Notes under the pieces: model-generated | The model's database searches: none | What the model saw: the letters and a program-made list of their open reading frames with translations, nothing else | What the model was told of the DNA's origin: nothing | Position numbers and translations under genes: made by a program | Assembly (NCBI RefSeq): GCF_900104965.1 | Contig: NZ_LT629757.1 | Span: 1,116,001-1,180,000 of the forward strand | From: Nocardioides scoriae | GTDB lineage: Bacteria > Actinomycetota > Actinomycetes > Propionibacteriales > Nocardioidaceae | DNA: 64,000 nucleotides | Direction of reading: 5' to 3' | Shown here: positions 1 through 8,524 of the stretch, piece after piece | Position numbering within the stretch: position 1 is the first letter of the stretch | How the letters are laid out: each line of letters starts with the position of its first letter

Positions 1-1
1 C

Positions 2-865
2 CTGGCGCGCGGCATGGACATCGACGACTTCGCGCCCAACCTGTCGTTCTTCTTCTCCAACGGCATGGACCCGGAGTACTCCGTGCTGGGCCGCGTCGCC
101 CGCCGGATCTGGGCGGTCACCATGAAGGAGAAGTACGGCGCCAACGCGCGCTCGCAGAAGCTGAAGTACCACGTGCAGACCTCCGGGCGGTCGCTGCACG
201 CGCAGGAGATGGACTTCAACGACATCCGCACCACGCTGCAGGCGCTGATCGCGATCTACGACAACGCCAACAGCCTGCACACCAACGCCTACGACGAGGC
301 CGTCACGACGCCGTCGGAGGAGTCGGTGCGGCGGGCCCTGGCGATCCAGCTGATCATCAACCGCGAGTGGGGCCTGGCGATGAACGAGAACCCGCTCCAG
401 GGGTCGTTCGTCATCGACGAGCTCACCGACCTGGTGGAGCGGGCCGTGCTGGCGGAGTTCGACAGCATCAACGAGCGCGGCGGCGTCCTCGGCGCGATGG
501 AGACCGGCTACCAGCGCGGCCGCATCCAGGACGAGTCCATGCTCTACGAGCACCGCAAGCACGACGGCTCGCTGCCGATCGTCGGGGTCAACACCTTCGT
601 CAAGCCCGAGTCCGACGTGTCGCAGCCCGAGGTCGAGCTGGCGCGGGCCACCGAGGCGGAGAAGGAGTCGCAGCTGCACCGCGTGCAGGAGTTCCAGGCC
701 GCCCACGCCGAGGAGGCCACCGAGGCGCTGGCCCGGCTCAAGGACGCCGCGATCTCGGGCGAGAACGTCTTCGCGGTCCTCATGGACGCCGCCCGGGTCT
801 GCTCGCTGCAGCAGGTGACCGAGGCGTTCTTCGAGGTGGGCGGGCAGTACCGCCGCAACGTGTGA
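2..865 (+). CDS. icmF: Fused isobutyryl-CoA mutase IcmF, C-terminal part (cut by window edge)
   Basis: IcmF is an adenosylcobalamin enzyme that interconverts isobutyryl-CoA and n-butyryl-CoA; the full protein fuses a B12 domain, a MeaI-type GTPase chaperone and the substrate-binding barrel. Only the last 287 residues are here. The reading frame is open through the left edge, so the start lies outside. The mutase signatures [10 protein letters not shown] (about residues 57-66 of the fragment) and SLHTNAYDE (about 91-99) are present, and the tail ending in [11 protein letters not shown] is typical of IcmF rather than of methylmalonyl-CoA mutase. The next gene starts within its stop codon, so the two are translationally coupled. 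Family call firm; mutase subtype inferred from the tail. Confidence 0.9.
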   Translation: MARGMDIDDFAPNLSFFFSNGMDPEYSVLGRVARRIWAVTMKEKYGANARSQKLKYHVQTSGRSLHAQEMDFNDIRTTLQALIAIYDNANSLHTNAYDEAVTTPSEESVRRALAIQLIINREWGLAMNENPLQGSFVIDELTDLVERAVLAEFDSINERGGVLGAMETGYQRGRIQDESMLYEHRKHDGSLPIVGVNTFVKPESDVSQPEVELARATEAEKESQLHRVQEFQAAHAEEATEALARLKDAAISGENVFAVLMDAARVCSLQQVTEAFFEVGGQYRRNV

Positions 866-1617
866 GCACCCGCAGCGTCACCGGCACCGACGGCAGCGCG
901 CGCACGGCCCACCGGGTGGTGTCGCTGGTGCCCTCGATCACCGAGGCCCTGGCGAGCGTGCGGCCCGAGGCGCTGGTCGGCGCCACCGACTGGTGCACCC
1001 ACCCCGCCGACCTCGACGTCACCCGGGTCCGCGGCACCAAGAACCCCGACCTGGCAGCCGTCCGGGCGCTGCGGCCCGACGTCGTGGTCGCCAACCGCGA
1101 GGAGAACCGCGAGCTCGACGTGCGCCGCCTGCGCGACGCCGGGATCCGGGTCGAGGTCACCGAGATCGAGACCGTGCCCGCCGCGGTCGCGGCGTACCAC
1201 CACCTGTTCGACGACGTCCTCGGCTGGCCGCGACCCGACTGGCTCGCCGAGGCGGAGCGGCTGTGGTGCGGCCCGCTGCCCACCGTCACCCGTCGCGTGG
1301 TCGTGCCCATCTGGCGCGACCCGTGGATGGCGGTGGGCAGCCGCACCTTCACCGGGGACCTGGTCCGCCGGCTCGGGCTGGAGAACGTCCTGGCCGACCA
1401 CCCCGAGCGCTACCCGCACGCCGAGCTCGTCGACCTCGACTCCGCCGGCGCCGACGTGGTGCTGCTGCCGGACGAGCCCTACCCGTTCGCGCCCGAGGAC
1501 GGTCCCGAGGCCTTCACCCGCACCCCCACGGAGCTCGTCAGCGGCCGCCTGCTCACCTGGTACGGCCCCTCCCTGCTCGCCGCCCACCGCAGCCTGGCCC
1601 GCACGCCGACCCCCTGA
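862..1617 (+). CDS. Helical-backbone metal receptor / cobalamin-binding protein (BtuF-like), no export signal
   Basis: A 251-residue protein of the TroA/BtuF superfamily, which binds cobalamin or iron chelates in ABC uptake systems. The N-terminal segment [12 protein letters not shown] followed by [10 protein letters not shown] and GTKNPDL is the usual first lobe of BtuF-like proteins. The GTG start overlaps the icmF stop by 4 bp (GTGA). I see no signal peptide, lipobox or Tat motif before the conserved core, and there is no permease or ATPase gene next to it. A cytoplasmic role serving the B12-dependent mutase upstream is therefore possible, but that is inference. The cargo cannot be read from sequence. 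Confidence 0.8.
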   Translation: MSTRSVTGTDGSARTAHRVVSLVPSITEALASVRPEALVGATDWCTHPADLDVTRVRGTKNPDLAAVRALRPDVVVANREENRELDVRRLRDAGIRVEVTEIETVPAAVAAYHHLFDDVLGWPRPDWLAEAERLWCGPLPTVTRRVVVPIWRDPWMAVGSRTFTGDLVRRLGLENVLADHPERYPHAELVDLDSAGADVVLLPDEPYPFAPEDGPEAFTRTPTELVSGRLLTWYGPSLLAAHRSLARTPTP

Positions 1618-1645
1618 TCCCGGCGCCCTAGGTGGTTGCTGGTGG

Positions 1646-1697
1646 CGACAGTTGTTAGTGACTACTGTCGGCTGGGTAACGAGCAGTGACACTGCTC
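1646..1697. promoter_or_regulatory. Two tandem dyads upstream of the MFS gene (putative operator)
   Basis: Dyad 1 is CGACAGT (1646-1652) with ACTGTCG (1664-1670). Dyad 2 is a perfect 8+1+8 palindrome, GAGCAGTG-A-CACTGCTC, at 1681-1697. Both share CAGT/ACTG half-sites. They sit directly before the GGGGAGG ribosome site of the transporter at 1712. Dyad 2 has a one-base centre and cannot form a normal hairpin, so protein binding is likelier than termination. The binding factor is not in this window. Confidence 0.55.
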
Positions 1698-1711
1698 ACT
1701 GGGGAGGCCGC

Positions 1712-3184
1712 ATGTCCAGCTCCACGACCGCGCACGAACGACCGATCAAGAGCCTGATCCCGGCGCGGATGCACGACATGCCGTGGTCGCGCTTCCACTG
1801 GATGGTGATCTTCGGTCTCGGCACGGCGTGGATCCTCGACGGTCTCGAGGTCCAGATCGTCGCGGCCGGCGGCTTCGAGAAGTCGCTGAGCATGAGCGCC
1901 GCCCAGGTCGGGCTCGCCGGCACGATCTACCTGCTCGGCGAGGTCGCCGGAGCGCTGCTGTTCGGGCGGCTCACCGACACCCTGGGCCGCAAGAAGATGT
2001 TCACCCTGACCCTCATGGTCTACCTCGTGGGGGCGGCGCTGGCCGGCCTGGCGCCGACCATGGAGCTGTTCCTGGTCTGCCGGTTCATCTCCGGCATGGG
2101 CATCGGCGGCGAGTACTCCGCCGTCAACTCCGCGATCGACGAGCTCATCCCCGGCAAGCACCGCGGCCGCGTGGACCTCGCCATCAACGGCACCTACTGG
2201 TTCGGCGCGGCGCTGGGCGCGGTGGCCAGCTCGATCCTGCTCGACACCGACCGCTTCGCCGAGGACATCGGCTGGCGGATCGCGTTCTTCATCGGCCCCG
2301 TGCTCGGTCTCGGCATCATCTTCCTGCGCCGCCACATCCCCGAGAGCCCTCGCTGGATGCTGACCCACGGCCGCGCCGACGAGGCCGAGACGGTCGTCGA
2401 GGGCATCGAGCAGTCGATCCGCGACCAGGGCCAGGAGCTGCCGCACCACGACGAGTCCGAGGCCCGCTGGATCAAGGCCGGCACGGGCCTGACGGGCAAG
2501 CAGCTGGCGTACGTCTTCTTCAAGCTCTACCCCACCAGGACCGTCCTCGGACTGGCGCTGATGATCACCCAGAGCTTCCTCTACAACGCCATCTTCTTCA
2601 CCTACGCCCTGGTGCTGAAGAACTTCTACGGCCTCAGCTCCTCGCAGGCCGCGCTGTTCTTCTTCCCCTTCGCCATCGGCAACCTGCTCGGCCCGCTGCT
2701 GCTCGGCCCGCTGTTCGACACCGTGGGGCGCCGCAAGATGATCGGCGGCTGCTACGCCACCAGCGGCGTGGTGCTTGCCATCTCGGCCTTCCTGTTCAAG
2801 GCCGACGCCCTCACCGCGGGCACCCACACCGCCTTCTGGTGCGTGGCGTTCTTCTTCGCCTCCGCCGGCGCCTCGGCGGGCTACCTCACCGTCTCCGAGG
2901 TCTTCCCCCAGGAGGTCCGCGGCCAGGCGATCTCCTACTTCTTCTCCGTCGCCCAGGTCGTGGGCGCGCTCGGCCCGGTGCTGTACGGCGCCCTCATCGG
3001 CGACGGCACCGACCGCGACCCGATGTTCTGGGGCTACCTCCTGGCCACCGGCGTGATGCTGCTCGGCGCCCTCGTGGCGGCGGTCTGGGGCGTGGACGCG
3101 GAGGGCAAGTCGCTGGAGGAGATCGCGCCGCCGCTGACCGAGTTCGACGAGGAAGGCAACCAGAAGACCCTGCTCCCGGTCTGA
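1712..3184 (+). CDS. MFS metabolite/proton symporter (sugar-transporter-like family)
   Basis: A 490-residue inner-membrane carrier with about 12 hydrophobic segments. The two MFS loop signatures are clear: GRLTDTLGRKK in the first half and GPLFDTVGRRK in the second, so both six-helix bundles are complete. FISGMGIGGEYSAVNSAIDE and ESPRW after helix 6 are typical of the sugar/aromatic-acid symporter branch. An upstream in-frame ATG at 1652 would add 20 residues but lies inside a dyad and has no ribosome site, while the ATG at 1712 follows GGGGAGG. It is followed 32 bp later by a universal stress protein and is probably cotranscribed with it. Substrate unknown. Confidence 0.88.
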   Translation: MSSSTTAHERPIKSLIPARMHDMPWSRFHWMVIFGLGTAWILDGLEVQIVAAGGFEKSLSMSAAQVGLAGTIYLLGEVAGALLFGRLTDTLGRKKMFTLTLMVYLVGAALAGLAPTMELFLVCRFISGMGIGGEYSAVNSAIDELIPGKHRGRVDLAINGTYWFGAALGAVASSILLDTDRFAEDIGWRIAFFIGPVLGLGIIFLRRHIPESPRWMLTHGRADEAETVVEGIEQSIRDQGQELPHHDESEARWIKAGTGLTGKQLAYVFFKLYPTRTVLGLALMITQSFLYNAIFFTYALVLKNFYGLSSSQAALFFFPFAIGNLLGPLLLGPLFDTVGRRKMIGGCYATSGVVLAISAFLFKADALTAGTHTAFWCVAFFFASAGASAGYLTVSEVFPQEVRGQAISYFFSVAQVVGALGPVLYGALIGDGTDRDPMFWGYLLATGVMLLGALVAAVWGVDAEGKSLEEIAPPLTEFDEEGNQKTLLPV

Positions 3185-3216
3185 CCGCGAGCACCCACGA
3201 GAGGCCGAGGACCGCC

Positions 3217-3777
3217 ATGACCGAGCCAGACCAGACCCCGCCGTACACCGTCGTCGTGGGGGTGAGCGGGACCTCCAAGTCCCCCACCGCCCTGCAGTGG
3301 GCCCGCGCCCAGGCCGAGTCCCACGGCGGACGGCTCGTGGCCGTGCGGGTCTACCGCGTGCCCAACGTGCCGGCCGGCCCGTCGGGCACGTCCTCCCGGG
3401 TCCCGCCCGACCCCGCCGACCTGCACGCCGAGCAGGTGGTGCAGCTGCAGCGCGACGTGGCCGAGGTGCTGGGCGAGGACCACGGGGTGGAGCTGCGCGT
3501 GGTCCGCGGCAACAAGCGCCGCGGCCTCATCGACGAGGCCCGCGGCGCCGACCTGCTGGTCATCGACGCGCCCCGGACGCCGTCGATGTCACCGCTGCTC
3601 GCCCACCGCATCGTCTACGCCGCCCCCTGCCCCGTCGTGGTGATGCCCCCGTCGATCTCGGGTGCTCCCCCGTCGCCGCTCTCGCGCTCGGCCCAGGCCG
3701 TCGGTCGCGCCGCGCTGCGCTCGGCCGCCACGAGCGGGCGCGCCGGCTTCCGGCCGCCGCCGAGCCCGCTCGACTGA
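3217..3777 (+). CDS. Universal stress protein (UspA) family protein
   Basis: A 186-residue single-domain Usp protein. It begins with the beta strand TVVVGVSGTSKSPTALQWA and has the later GADLLVIDA and CPVVVMP strands of the fold. The nucleotide-binding G-2x-G-9x-G-(S/T) motif is not clearly preserved (the region around APRTPSMSPLLAHRI lacks it), so ATP binding is uncertain. About 35 residues after the fold are rich in Ser, Pro and Ala and look disordered. It follows the MFS gene closely, and such UspA-transporter pairs are common; a link to transport is inference. Confidence 0.85.
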   Translation: MTEPDQTPPYTVVVGVSGTSKSPTALQWARAQAESHGGRLVAVRVYRVPNVPAGPSGTSSRVPPDPADLHAEQVVQLQRDVAEVLGEDHGVELRVVRGNKRRGLIDEARGADLLVIDAPRTPSMSPLLAHRIVYAAPCPVVVMPPSISGAPPSPLSRSAQAVGRAALRSAATSGRAGFRPPPSPLD

Positions 3778-3813
3778 GGCAACGGCTCGGGTGCCGCCTG
3801 GCAGGGTGGGCCC

Positions 3814-5031
3814 GTGCCCTCCCTGCCCCCGCTGCCCCCCGTCGACGACACGGAGGCGGTCGTCGCCTGGGTGGCGACCCACCTGGGCGAGCTCGCCCTG
3901 GAGGGCCCCGACGGGATCCGCCCCGGTGGCCACCGCGGCGGGCAGGCGGCCGCCGACACCGCGCTCGCCACCCTCGACGTCGCGGGCTACGCCCGGTCCC
4001 GCTCGACGGTGCTGCCGGAGGGGCGACGGGGCGCGAGCCGGCTCTCGCCGTACGTCCGCCACGGGCTGCTCGGCCTCCCCGAGGTCTGGGACGCGGTGGC
4101 CGACGCCCCGGCCAACGACAAGCGGCGGTTCCGCGACGAGCTGATGTGGCAGGAGTTCGCCCGCCACCTCTACGCCCGCACCGGCGCGGCGACAGCCGAG
4201 CCGCTGCGCTTCGACCCGCCGCACCCCGCGGCCCCGGCGGAGTGGGACGAGCAGATGGCGTGCACCTCCTGGCTGCGCGACGAGCTCGAGGGCGAGGGAT
4301 GGCTGGTCAACCAGACCCGGATGTGGTGGGCCTCCCACTGGACGGTCCGGCACGGCCGCGACTGGCGCGAGGGCGAGGACGACTTCTTCCGCCACCTGCT
4401 CGACGGCTCGCGCGCCGCCAACCGGCTCGGCTGGCAGTGGACGGTCGGCACGGGCACCGGCAAGCCCTACGGCTTCAGCCGCTGGCAGGTCGAGAAGCGG
4501 GCCCCCCAGCTGTGCCGCTCGTGCCCGCTGCGCGAGGCCTGCCCGATCCAGGACTGGCCCGACGCGGAGCGGGGTCCGGCCGTCGCGGGCACGCCGACCG
4601 CCTCGACGACCGGGCCCGGCGCCGGGCCGGACGTGGTGGTGCGCGAGGGCGAGCCGGCCGCGGTCTGGCTGACCGCCGAGTCGCTGGGAGACGGCGACCC
4701 CGCCCTGGCCGCGCACCCCGACCTGCCCGTCGTCTTCGTGTACGACGAGCCGCTGCTCCGCGCGCTGCGGCTGTCCGGCAAGCGGCTGGTCTTCCTGGCC
4801 GAGTGCCTCGCCGACCTGGCCGAGCGGCGCGAGGTCGACGTGCGTCTCGGGCGGGTGCCCGACGAGCTGGGCGAGACCCCCGTGGCCGCGACGTACGCCC
4901 CGGTGCCGGGGTTCGCCCGCCGCTCCGCCGCCGTCACGCTGGCCGAGCTCCACCCCTGGCCGTGGCTCGCCCGCCCGGCCCAGCAGCGACTGACCTCCTT
5001 CAGCGCCTGGCGCAAGGGCGTCCGCCGCTGA
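3814..5031 (+). CDS. Cryptochrome/photolyase family protein with apparently permuted domain order and four Fe-S-type cysteines
   Basis: A 405-residue protein. The first 250 residues are the helical FAD-binding domain of photolyases: SRLSPYVRHGLLGLPEVW (75-92), WQEFARHLY, and NRLGWQWTVGTGTGKPY (203-219). Cysteines fall at 150, 234, 237 and 243; the Fe-S bacterial photolyases (PhrB type) have C-X87-C-X2-C-X12-C, and here it is C-X83-C-X2-C-X5-C. Residues 282-405 (AVWLTAESLGDGDPALAA, VVFVYDE, LVFLAECLADL, TSFSAWRKG) resemble the alpha/beta antenna domain that is normally N-terminal. The order thus looks circularly permuted. It lacks any other N-terminal domain: the FAD domain starts at the GTG start. 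Likely DNA repair or light sensing; activity is untested. Confidence 0.85.
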   Translation: MPSLPPLPPVDDTEAVVAWVATHLGELALEGPDGIRPGGHRGGQAAADTALATLDVAGYARSRSTVLPEGRRGASRLSPYVRHGLLGLPEVWDAVADAPANDKRRFRDELMWQEFARHLYARTGAATAEPLRFDPPHPAAPAEWDEQMACTSWLRDELEGEGWLVNQTRMWWASHWTVRHGRDWREGEDDFFRHLLDGSRAANRLGWQWTVGTGTGKPYGFSRWQVEKRAPQLCRSCPLREACPIQDWPDAERGPAVAGTPTASTTGPGAGPDVVVREGEPAAVWLTAESLGDGDPALAAHPDLPVVFVYDEPLLRALRLSGKRLVFLAECLADLAERREVDVRLGRVPDELGETPVAATYAPVPGFARRSAAVTLAELHPWPWLARPAQQRLTSFSAWRKGVRR

Positions 5032-5037
5032 GCCCCT

Positions 5038-5089
5038 CGGGTCGTGGGTGCCACCGGGCGCCCGAGCGCCCGCTGGGCCTCACGACCCG
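5038..5089 (+). terminator. Nested hairpin downstream of the photolyase gene
   Basis: Outer arms CGGGTCGTG (5038-5046) and CACGACCCG (5081-5089) enclose an inner GGGCGC-CCGA-GCGCCC hairpin (5056-5071). It begins 7 bp after the photolyase stop. No T-run follows, which is common for actinobacterial terminators. Confidence 0.5.
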
Positions 5090-5197
5090 GGAACCGCTAC
5101 GGCACCCTCGCCGCGCCGGTCGAGGACTCCCGGCTTGTCCCGGACGCCGCCGCGGGGGACGGTGGTCACCCGCCCCCTGCCCGCACCGGAGGACCAC

Positions 5198-5797
5198 GTG
5201 CTCGTACGAGACGCCATGACGCCCGACCCGGTGTCCGTCACCCCGACGACCTCGGCCAGGGACGCCACGGCCGCGCTCTCGCGGCACCGGATCTCGGCCC
5301 TCCCCGTCGTCGACGGGGGAACCGTGGTGGGCGTGGTGAGCGAGGCGGACCTGCTGCGCGACGCCTTCCCGCCCGACCGCCGGGCCCACCTGCGTCCTCC
5401 CCCGGAGCGCTCGGGGCCCACCGGGACCACCGTCGGCGAGGTGATGACGTCACCGGCGGTCACGGCGCACGCCGCCACCGATGTCGCGGACGTCGTGCGC
5501 ACCATGGCGACGGGAGGCTTCAAGAGCCTCCCGGTCGTCGACGACCACGGCGCGCTCGTGGGCGTCGTCAGCCGCAGCGACCTGGTGCGCTTCCGCGACC
5601 GGGGCGACGAGGAGGTCCGCGACGAGGTCGTGTCACTGCTGCGAGACCTGCTCCACCCCGAGTGGCGGGCGGAGGTCGCCGACGGCGTCGTCACCGTCGT
5701 GGGTCCCACGACCCCCGACGACGTCGCCCTCGCCGAGGCCAGCGTGGCGAGCGTCCCGGGGGTCGTGCGGGTCACCACGCGCCCCTCGACGCGCTGA
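5198..5797 (+). CDS. Twin CBS-domain protein with C-terminal BON domain
   Basis: A 199-residue cytoplasmic protein. Two CBS repeats are visible (VRDAMTPDPVSVTP...VVGVVSEADLL, then VGEVMTSPAVTAHA...LVGVVSRSDLV); such pairs bind adenine nucleotides. The last 60 residues (DEVVSLLRDLL...VADGVVTVVGPT...GVVRVTTR) match a BON domain. Upstream in-frame codons extend to 5048, but the GTG at 5198 follows GGAGG (5188-5192) at 5 bases and begins directly at the first CBS motif, so it is the preferred start. Its end overlaps the convergent gene on the other strand by 26 bp. Function is regulatory in general; the target is unknown. Confidence 0.87.
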   Translation: MLVRDAMTPDPVSVTPTTSARDATAALSRHRISALPVVDGGTVVGVVSEADLLRDAFPPDRRAHLRPPPERSGPTGTTVGEVMTSPAVTAHAATDVADVVRTMATGGFKSLPVVDDHGALVGVVSRSDLVRFRDRGDEEVRDEVVSLLRDLLHPEWRAEVADGVVTVVGPTTPDDVALAEASVASVPGVVRVTTRPSTR

Positions 5798-6629
5798 CCC
5801 GGCGCTCGAGCAGCACGGTGTCGCGCCAGGTGCCGTCGAGGCGGGCGATCCGCTCCCGCACGGCCAGCGAGCGGTAGCCGGCGGACCGGTGCAGGGCCAG
5901 GCTGGCGTGGTTCTCCGGGAAGATCGCGGTCTGCAGCGTCCAGGCGCCGGCGCGCTCGGCTTCGGTCACCTGGGTGTGGAGCAGCGCACGGCCCACGCCG
6001 CGGCCCCGGGCCGATGCGGCCACGTAGACCGAGGTCTCCCCGACACCGGCGTAGCAGGCACGACCGGAGACCGGCGTCACCGCCGTCCAGCCGACCACGG
6101 CGCCGTCGACCTCGGCGACCCACGCCAGGCCGGGCCGCCACCTCGCCTGGAGCTCCTCCGCGCTCGGCACGACGGTCTCGAAGGTCGCCTGGCGCGTGGC
6201 GATCCCCTCCTCGTAGACGGCCAGCACGTGGGGCATGTCGGCGGCACGGACGGTGCGGGTGGCGACGTCGGCAGGCAGGTCCTCGAGCCGGTACGCCGGC
6301 ACGGCCGCCGTCCCGAGGACCAGGTCGAGGGCGACGGGCAACTGGGTCCGGCCCGTCGGGTCGACCCGGGCCGTGCCGGTGGCGTCGGAGCCCTCGACCA
6401 GGACCAGCCCGGCCCCGCGCAGCAGCCCGACCTGACGCGCGCACTCGGAGCCGTCGAGCCCCACCGCGGCCGCCAGGTCCTCGACCGGTGTCCCGCTCGC
6501 CGAGGACGCCAGCGCGTGCAGCAACCGGACCCGGACGGGATCGGCCAGCAGCGCGAAGCGCTCGGCCTCCCGGGCCGCCTGGACCGCCGTCAGGACGGGG
6601 CGCGTGCGCCCGGACACAGGTCGCGACAT
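5772..6629 (-). CDS. ArsR-like HTH domain fused to a GNAT (phosphinothricin/ArsN-like) acetyltransferase
   Basis: A 285-residue two-domain protein. Residues about 10-95 are an ArsR-type winged helix (FALLADPVRVRLLHALASSASG, then LAAAVGLDGSECARQVGLLRGAGLV). The rest is a GNAT domain of the phosphinothricin acetyltransferase type: EEGIATRQATFET, the acetyl-CoA loop ARGRGVGRALL, and FPENHASLALHRSAGYR near the end. The ATG at 6629 is used because the HTH begins just after it; upstream extension has no recognisable domain. The ELCVCDL arsenic/antimony site of ArsR is absent. Either a self-regulating resistance enzyme or an effector-acetylating regulator is possible. Confidence 0.82.
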   Translation of the reverse strand: MSRPVSGRTRPVLTAVQAAREAERFALLADPVRVRLLHALASSASGTPVEDLAAAVGLDGSECARQVGLLRGAGLVLVEGSDATGTARVDPTGRTQLPVALDLVLGTAAVPAYRLEDLPADVATRTVRAADMPHVLAVYEEGIATRQATFETVVPSAEELQARWRPGLAWVAEVDGAVVGWTAVTPVSGRACYAGVGETSVYVAASARGRGVGRALLHTQVTEAERAGAWTLQTAIFPENHASLALHRSAGYRSLAVRERIARLDGTWRDTVLLERRVSASRGAW

Positions 6630-6893
6630 GTCCCAGACGCTACTGCTCCCCCACCGCGACGAGAGGAGACCCACGGAGCTCTCGACCCGCGACCAGCTCG
6701 CCGGCGCGGTCACTCGATCCAGCAGGGCGAGGCCGTGGCCGGCGGCCCGCGAGCACGCACCGTGGCAGCCGTCCCGGCCGCCGCTCGTCTGGAACCGATC
6801 TGATCTGGCTCCGAGCCCATCCGGTCCCACCCCCGCTCCGAACCCCTCTGTGGCGTGCCTCACACCGGGGTGCCCATGTCGGAGGTGGAGCTC

Positions 6894-7148
6894 ATGAGCG
6901 AGACAGGCAGAAGGAAGTTCCTGGCGGTGGCCGGAGCCGGGACGGCAGCGGGGGTGATCGGCCTGACCGCCGGTCCCGCGGCGGCCCGGACGACCAGGCG
7001 TCACGACGGCAGCGCCACCGAGAGCGTGGTGGCCTACGTGGAGGACCCCACCTCGGACGAGGTGGTCCTGATGGTGGGCGACGACGAGGTCGTGGTCCAC
7101 GACCTCGACCTGGTCAACCGCCTCCTCAACGCGGCCGGGGGTCAGTGA
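6894..7148 (+). CDS. Small Tat-exported protein
   Basis: An 84-residue protein whose first 30 residues form a twin-arginine signal: RRKFLAVAG, a hydrophobic stretch, then GPAAA as a likely cleavage site. The mature part is short and acidic (EDPTSDEVVLMVGDDEVVVHDLD) with no cysteines. The ATG at 6894 follows GGAGGTGGAG; in-frame ATGs at 6855 and 6876 are possible but worse placed. Its stop shares a base with the ATG of the DUF4331 gene (TGATG), so it is the first gene of a coupled three-gene unit. No family recognised. Confidence 0.78.
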   Translation: MSETGRRKFLAVAGAGTAAGVIGLTAGPAAARTTRRHDGSATESVVAYVEDPTSDEVVLMVGDDEVVVHDLDLVNRLLNAAGGQ

Positions 7149-8524
7149 TGTCGAGCCACCGCGAAGCCCCGGAGATCTCGAAGGACCCCGTCGCCGACGG
7201 CACGGACGTCTACGCGTTCCGCAGTCCCGACAAGCCGGACACGGTCACCCTGATCGCCAACTTCATCCCGCTGCAGCAGCCGGACGGGGGCCCGAACTTC
7301 TACGAGTTCGGCGAGGACGTCGTCTACGACATCCACATCTCCAACGGCGGCCGGGCCAGGACCGACATCCGCTACCGCTTCGACTTCCGCACCGTGGTGC
7401 GCAACAAGAAGACGTTCCTCTACAACACCGGTCCGATCAACGACATCGACGACGCCACCTGGAACCGCCCGCAGTTCTACAAGGTGACCCGCACCGAGGG
7501 CCGCAGCAGCCGGGTCATCGGCAGCAACCTGTCGACCCCGCCGGTCAACGTCGGGCCGCGCTCGACGCCCGACTACGCCAAGCTGGCCGGCCAGGCGGTG
7601 CACCGGCTCGGGTCGCGGACCGTCTTCGCCGGGCAGCGGGCCGACGCCTTCCACGTCGACCTGGGCAGCATCTTCGACCTGGGGGCGCTGCGGCCCTTCA
7701 ACGAGGCGCACGTCATCTCGATGCCGAACATGAACGGCGTCAACTCGGTGCAGTCCTACAACGTGCACACGATCGCGATCCAGGTGCCGATCTCGGACCT
7801 GAGCCGCAAGAACAACCGGCCCACCGACCCGCTGCGCACCGACTCGGTGATCGGCGTCTGGGCCACGGCCAGCCGGCGCCGCGGGCGGGTCTTCGACCGC
7901 AAGCAGGGCCGCTTCGTCAACCGCGGCCCCTGGGTCCAGGTCTCCCGCCTGGGCAACCCGCTGTTCAACGAGGTGCTGGTGCCGATGGCGGAGAAGGACG
8001 AGTGGAACGTCCGGCCGCCCGAGGACGACCGTGCCTACGCCAAGTACGTCAACAAGCCCGAGCTGCAGGGCCTGCTCCCGGCGCTGTACCCCTCGGTCTT
8101 CCCGAGGCTGGCGGCGTACAAGAAGACGCGCGCCGACCTCAACGCCATCCTGCTGACCGGCATCCCCAAGGGCGTGGTCCCCGGCTTCGCCAACTACACG
8201 GGTCCGGTGCAGGCGGACATGCTGCGCCTCAACCTGGCGATCCCGCCGTCGCAGGACCCGAAGGACGGCGGCCTCGTCGCAGGTGACGCGGCCGGCTTCC
8301 CCAACGGTCGACGCATCAGCGACGACGTGGTGGCGATCGAGCTCAAGGCGATCGCCGGGGCCACCATCCCGCTGGTCGACCCGTCGTACACCCCGGACGA
8401 CGCGGCGGCGGCGCTCACCGACGGCACGAGCAACACCAACTCGCCGCTGCTCGACCACTTCCCCTACCTGGGGCTGCCCGGTGGTGGCTACCAGACGGTG
8501 CCGGGGACGGCGGCGGCGTCGTGA
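7148..8524 (+). CDS. DUF4331 domain-containing protein
   Basis: A 458-residue protein that begins at once with the DUF4331 hallmark SSHREAPEISKDPVADGTD and VYAFRSP, followed by FGEDVVYDIHISN and later NYTGPVQADMLRLN. The family has no established biochemical role. It has no signal peptide of its own, although many relatives are exported; the gene just upstream makes a small Tat protein, so export as a pair is conceivable but unproven. The start overlaps the upstream stop and its own stop overlaps the next start, so all three genes are likely one operon. Confidence 0.88.
   Translation: MSSHREAPEISKDPVADGTDVYAFRSPDKPDTVTLIANFIPLQQPDGGPNFYEFGEDVVYDIHISNGGRARTDIRYRFDFRTVVRNKKTFLYNTGPINDIDDATWNRPQFYKVTRTEGRSSRVIGSNLSTPPVNVGPRSTPDYAKLAGQAVHRLGSRTVFAGQRADAFHVDLGSIFDLGALRPFNEAHVISMPNMNGVNSVQSYNVHTIAIQVPISDLSRKNNRPTDPLRTDSVIGVWATASRRRGRVFDRKQGRFVNRGPWVQVSRLGNPLFNEVLVPMAEKDEWNVRPPEDDRAYAKYVNKPELQGLLPALYPSVFPRLAAYKKTRADLNAILLTGIPKGVVPGFANYTGPVQADMLRLNLAIPPSQDPKDGGLVAGDAAGFPNGRRISDDVVAIELKAIAGATIPLVDPSYTPDDAAAALTDGTSNTNSPLLDHFPYLGLPGGGYQTVPGTAAAS

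Noticed and set aside
1655-2827. A 390-residue minus-strand open frame opposite the MFS gene
   Set aside because: Glu/Gln/Ala-rich shadow of membrane-protein codons; no homology signs.
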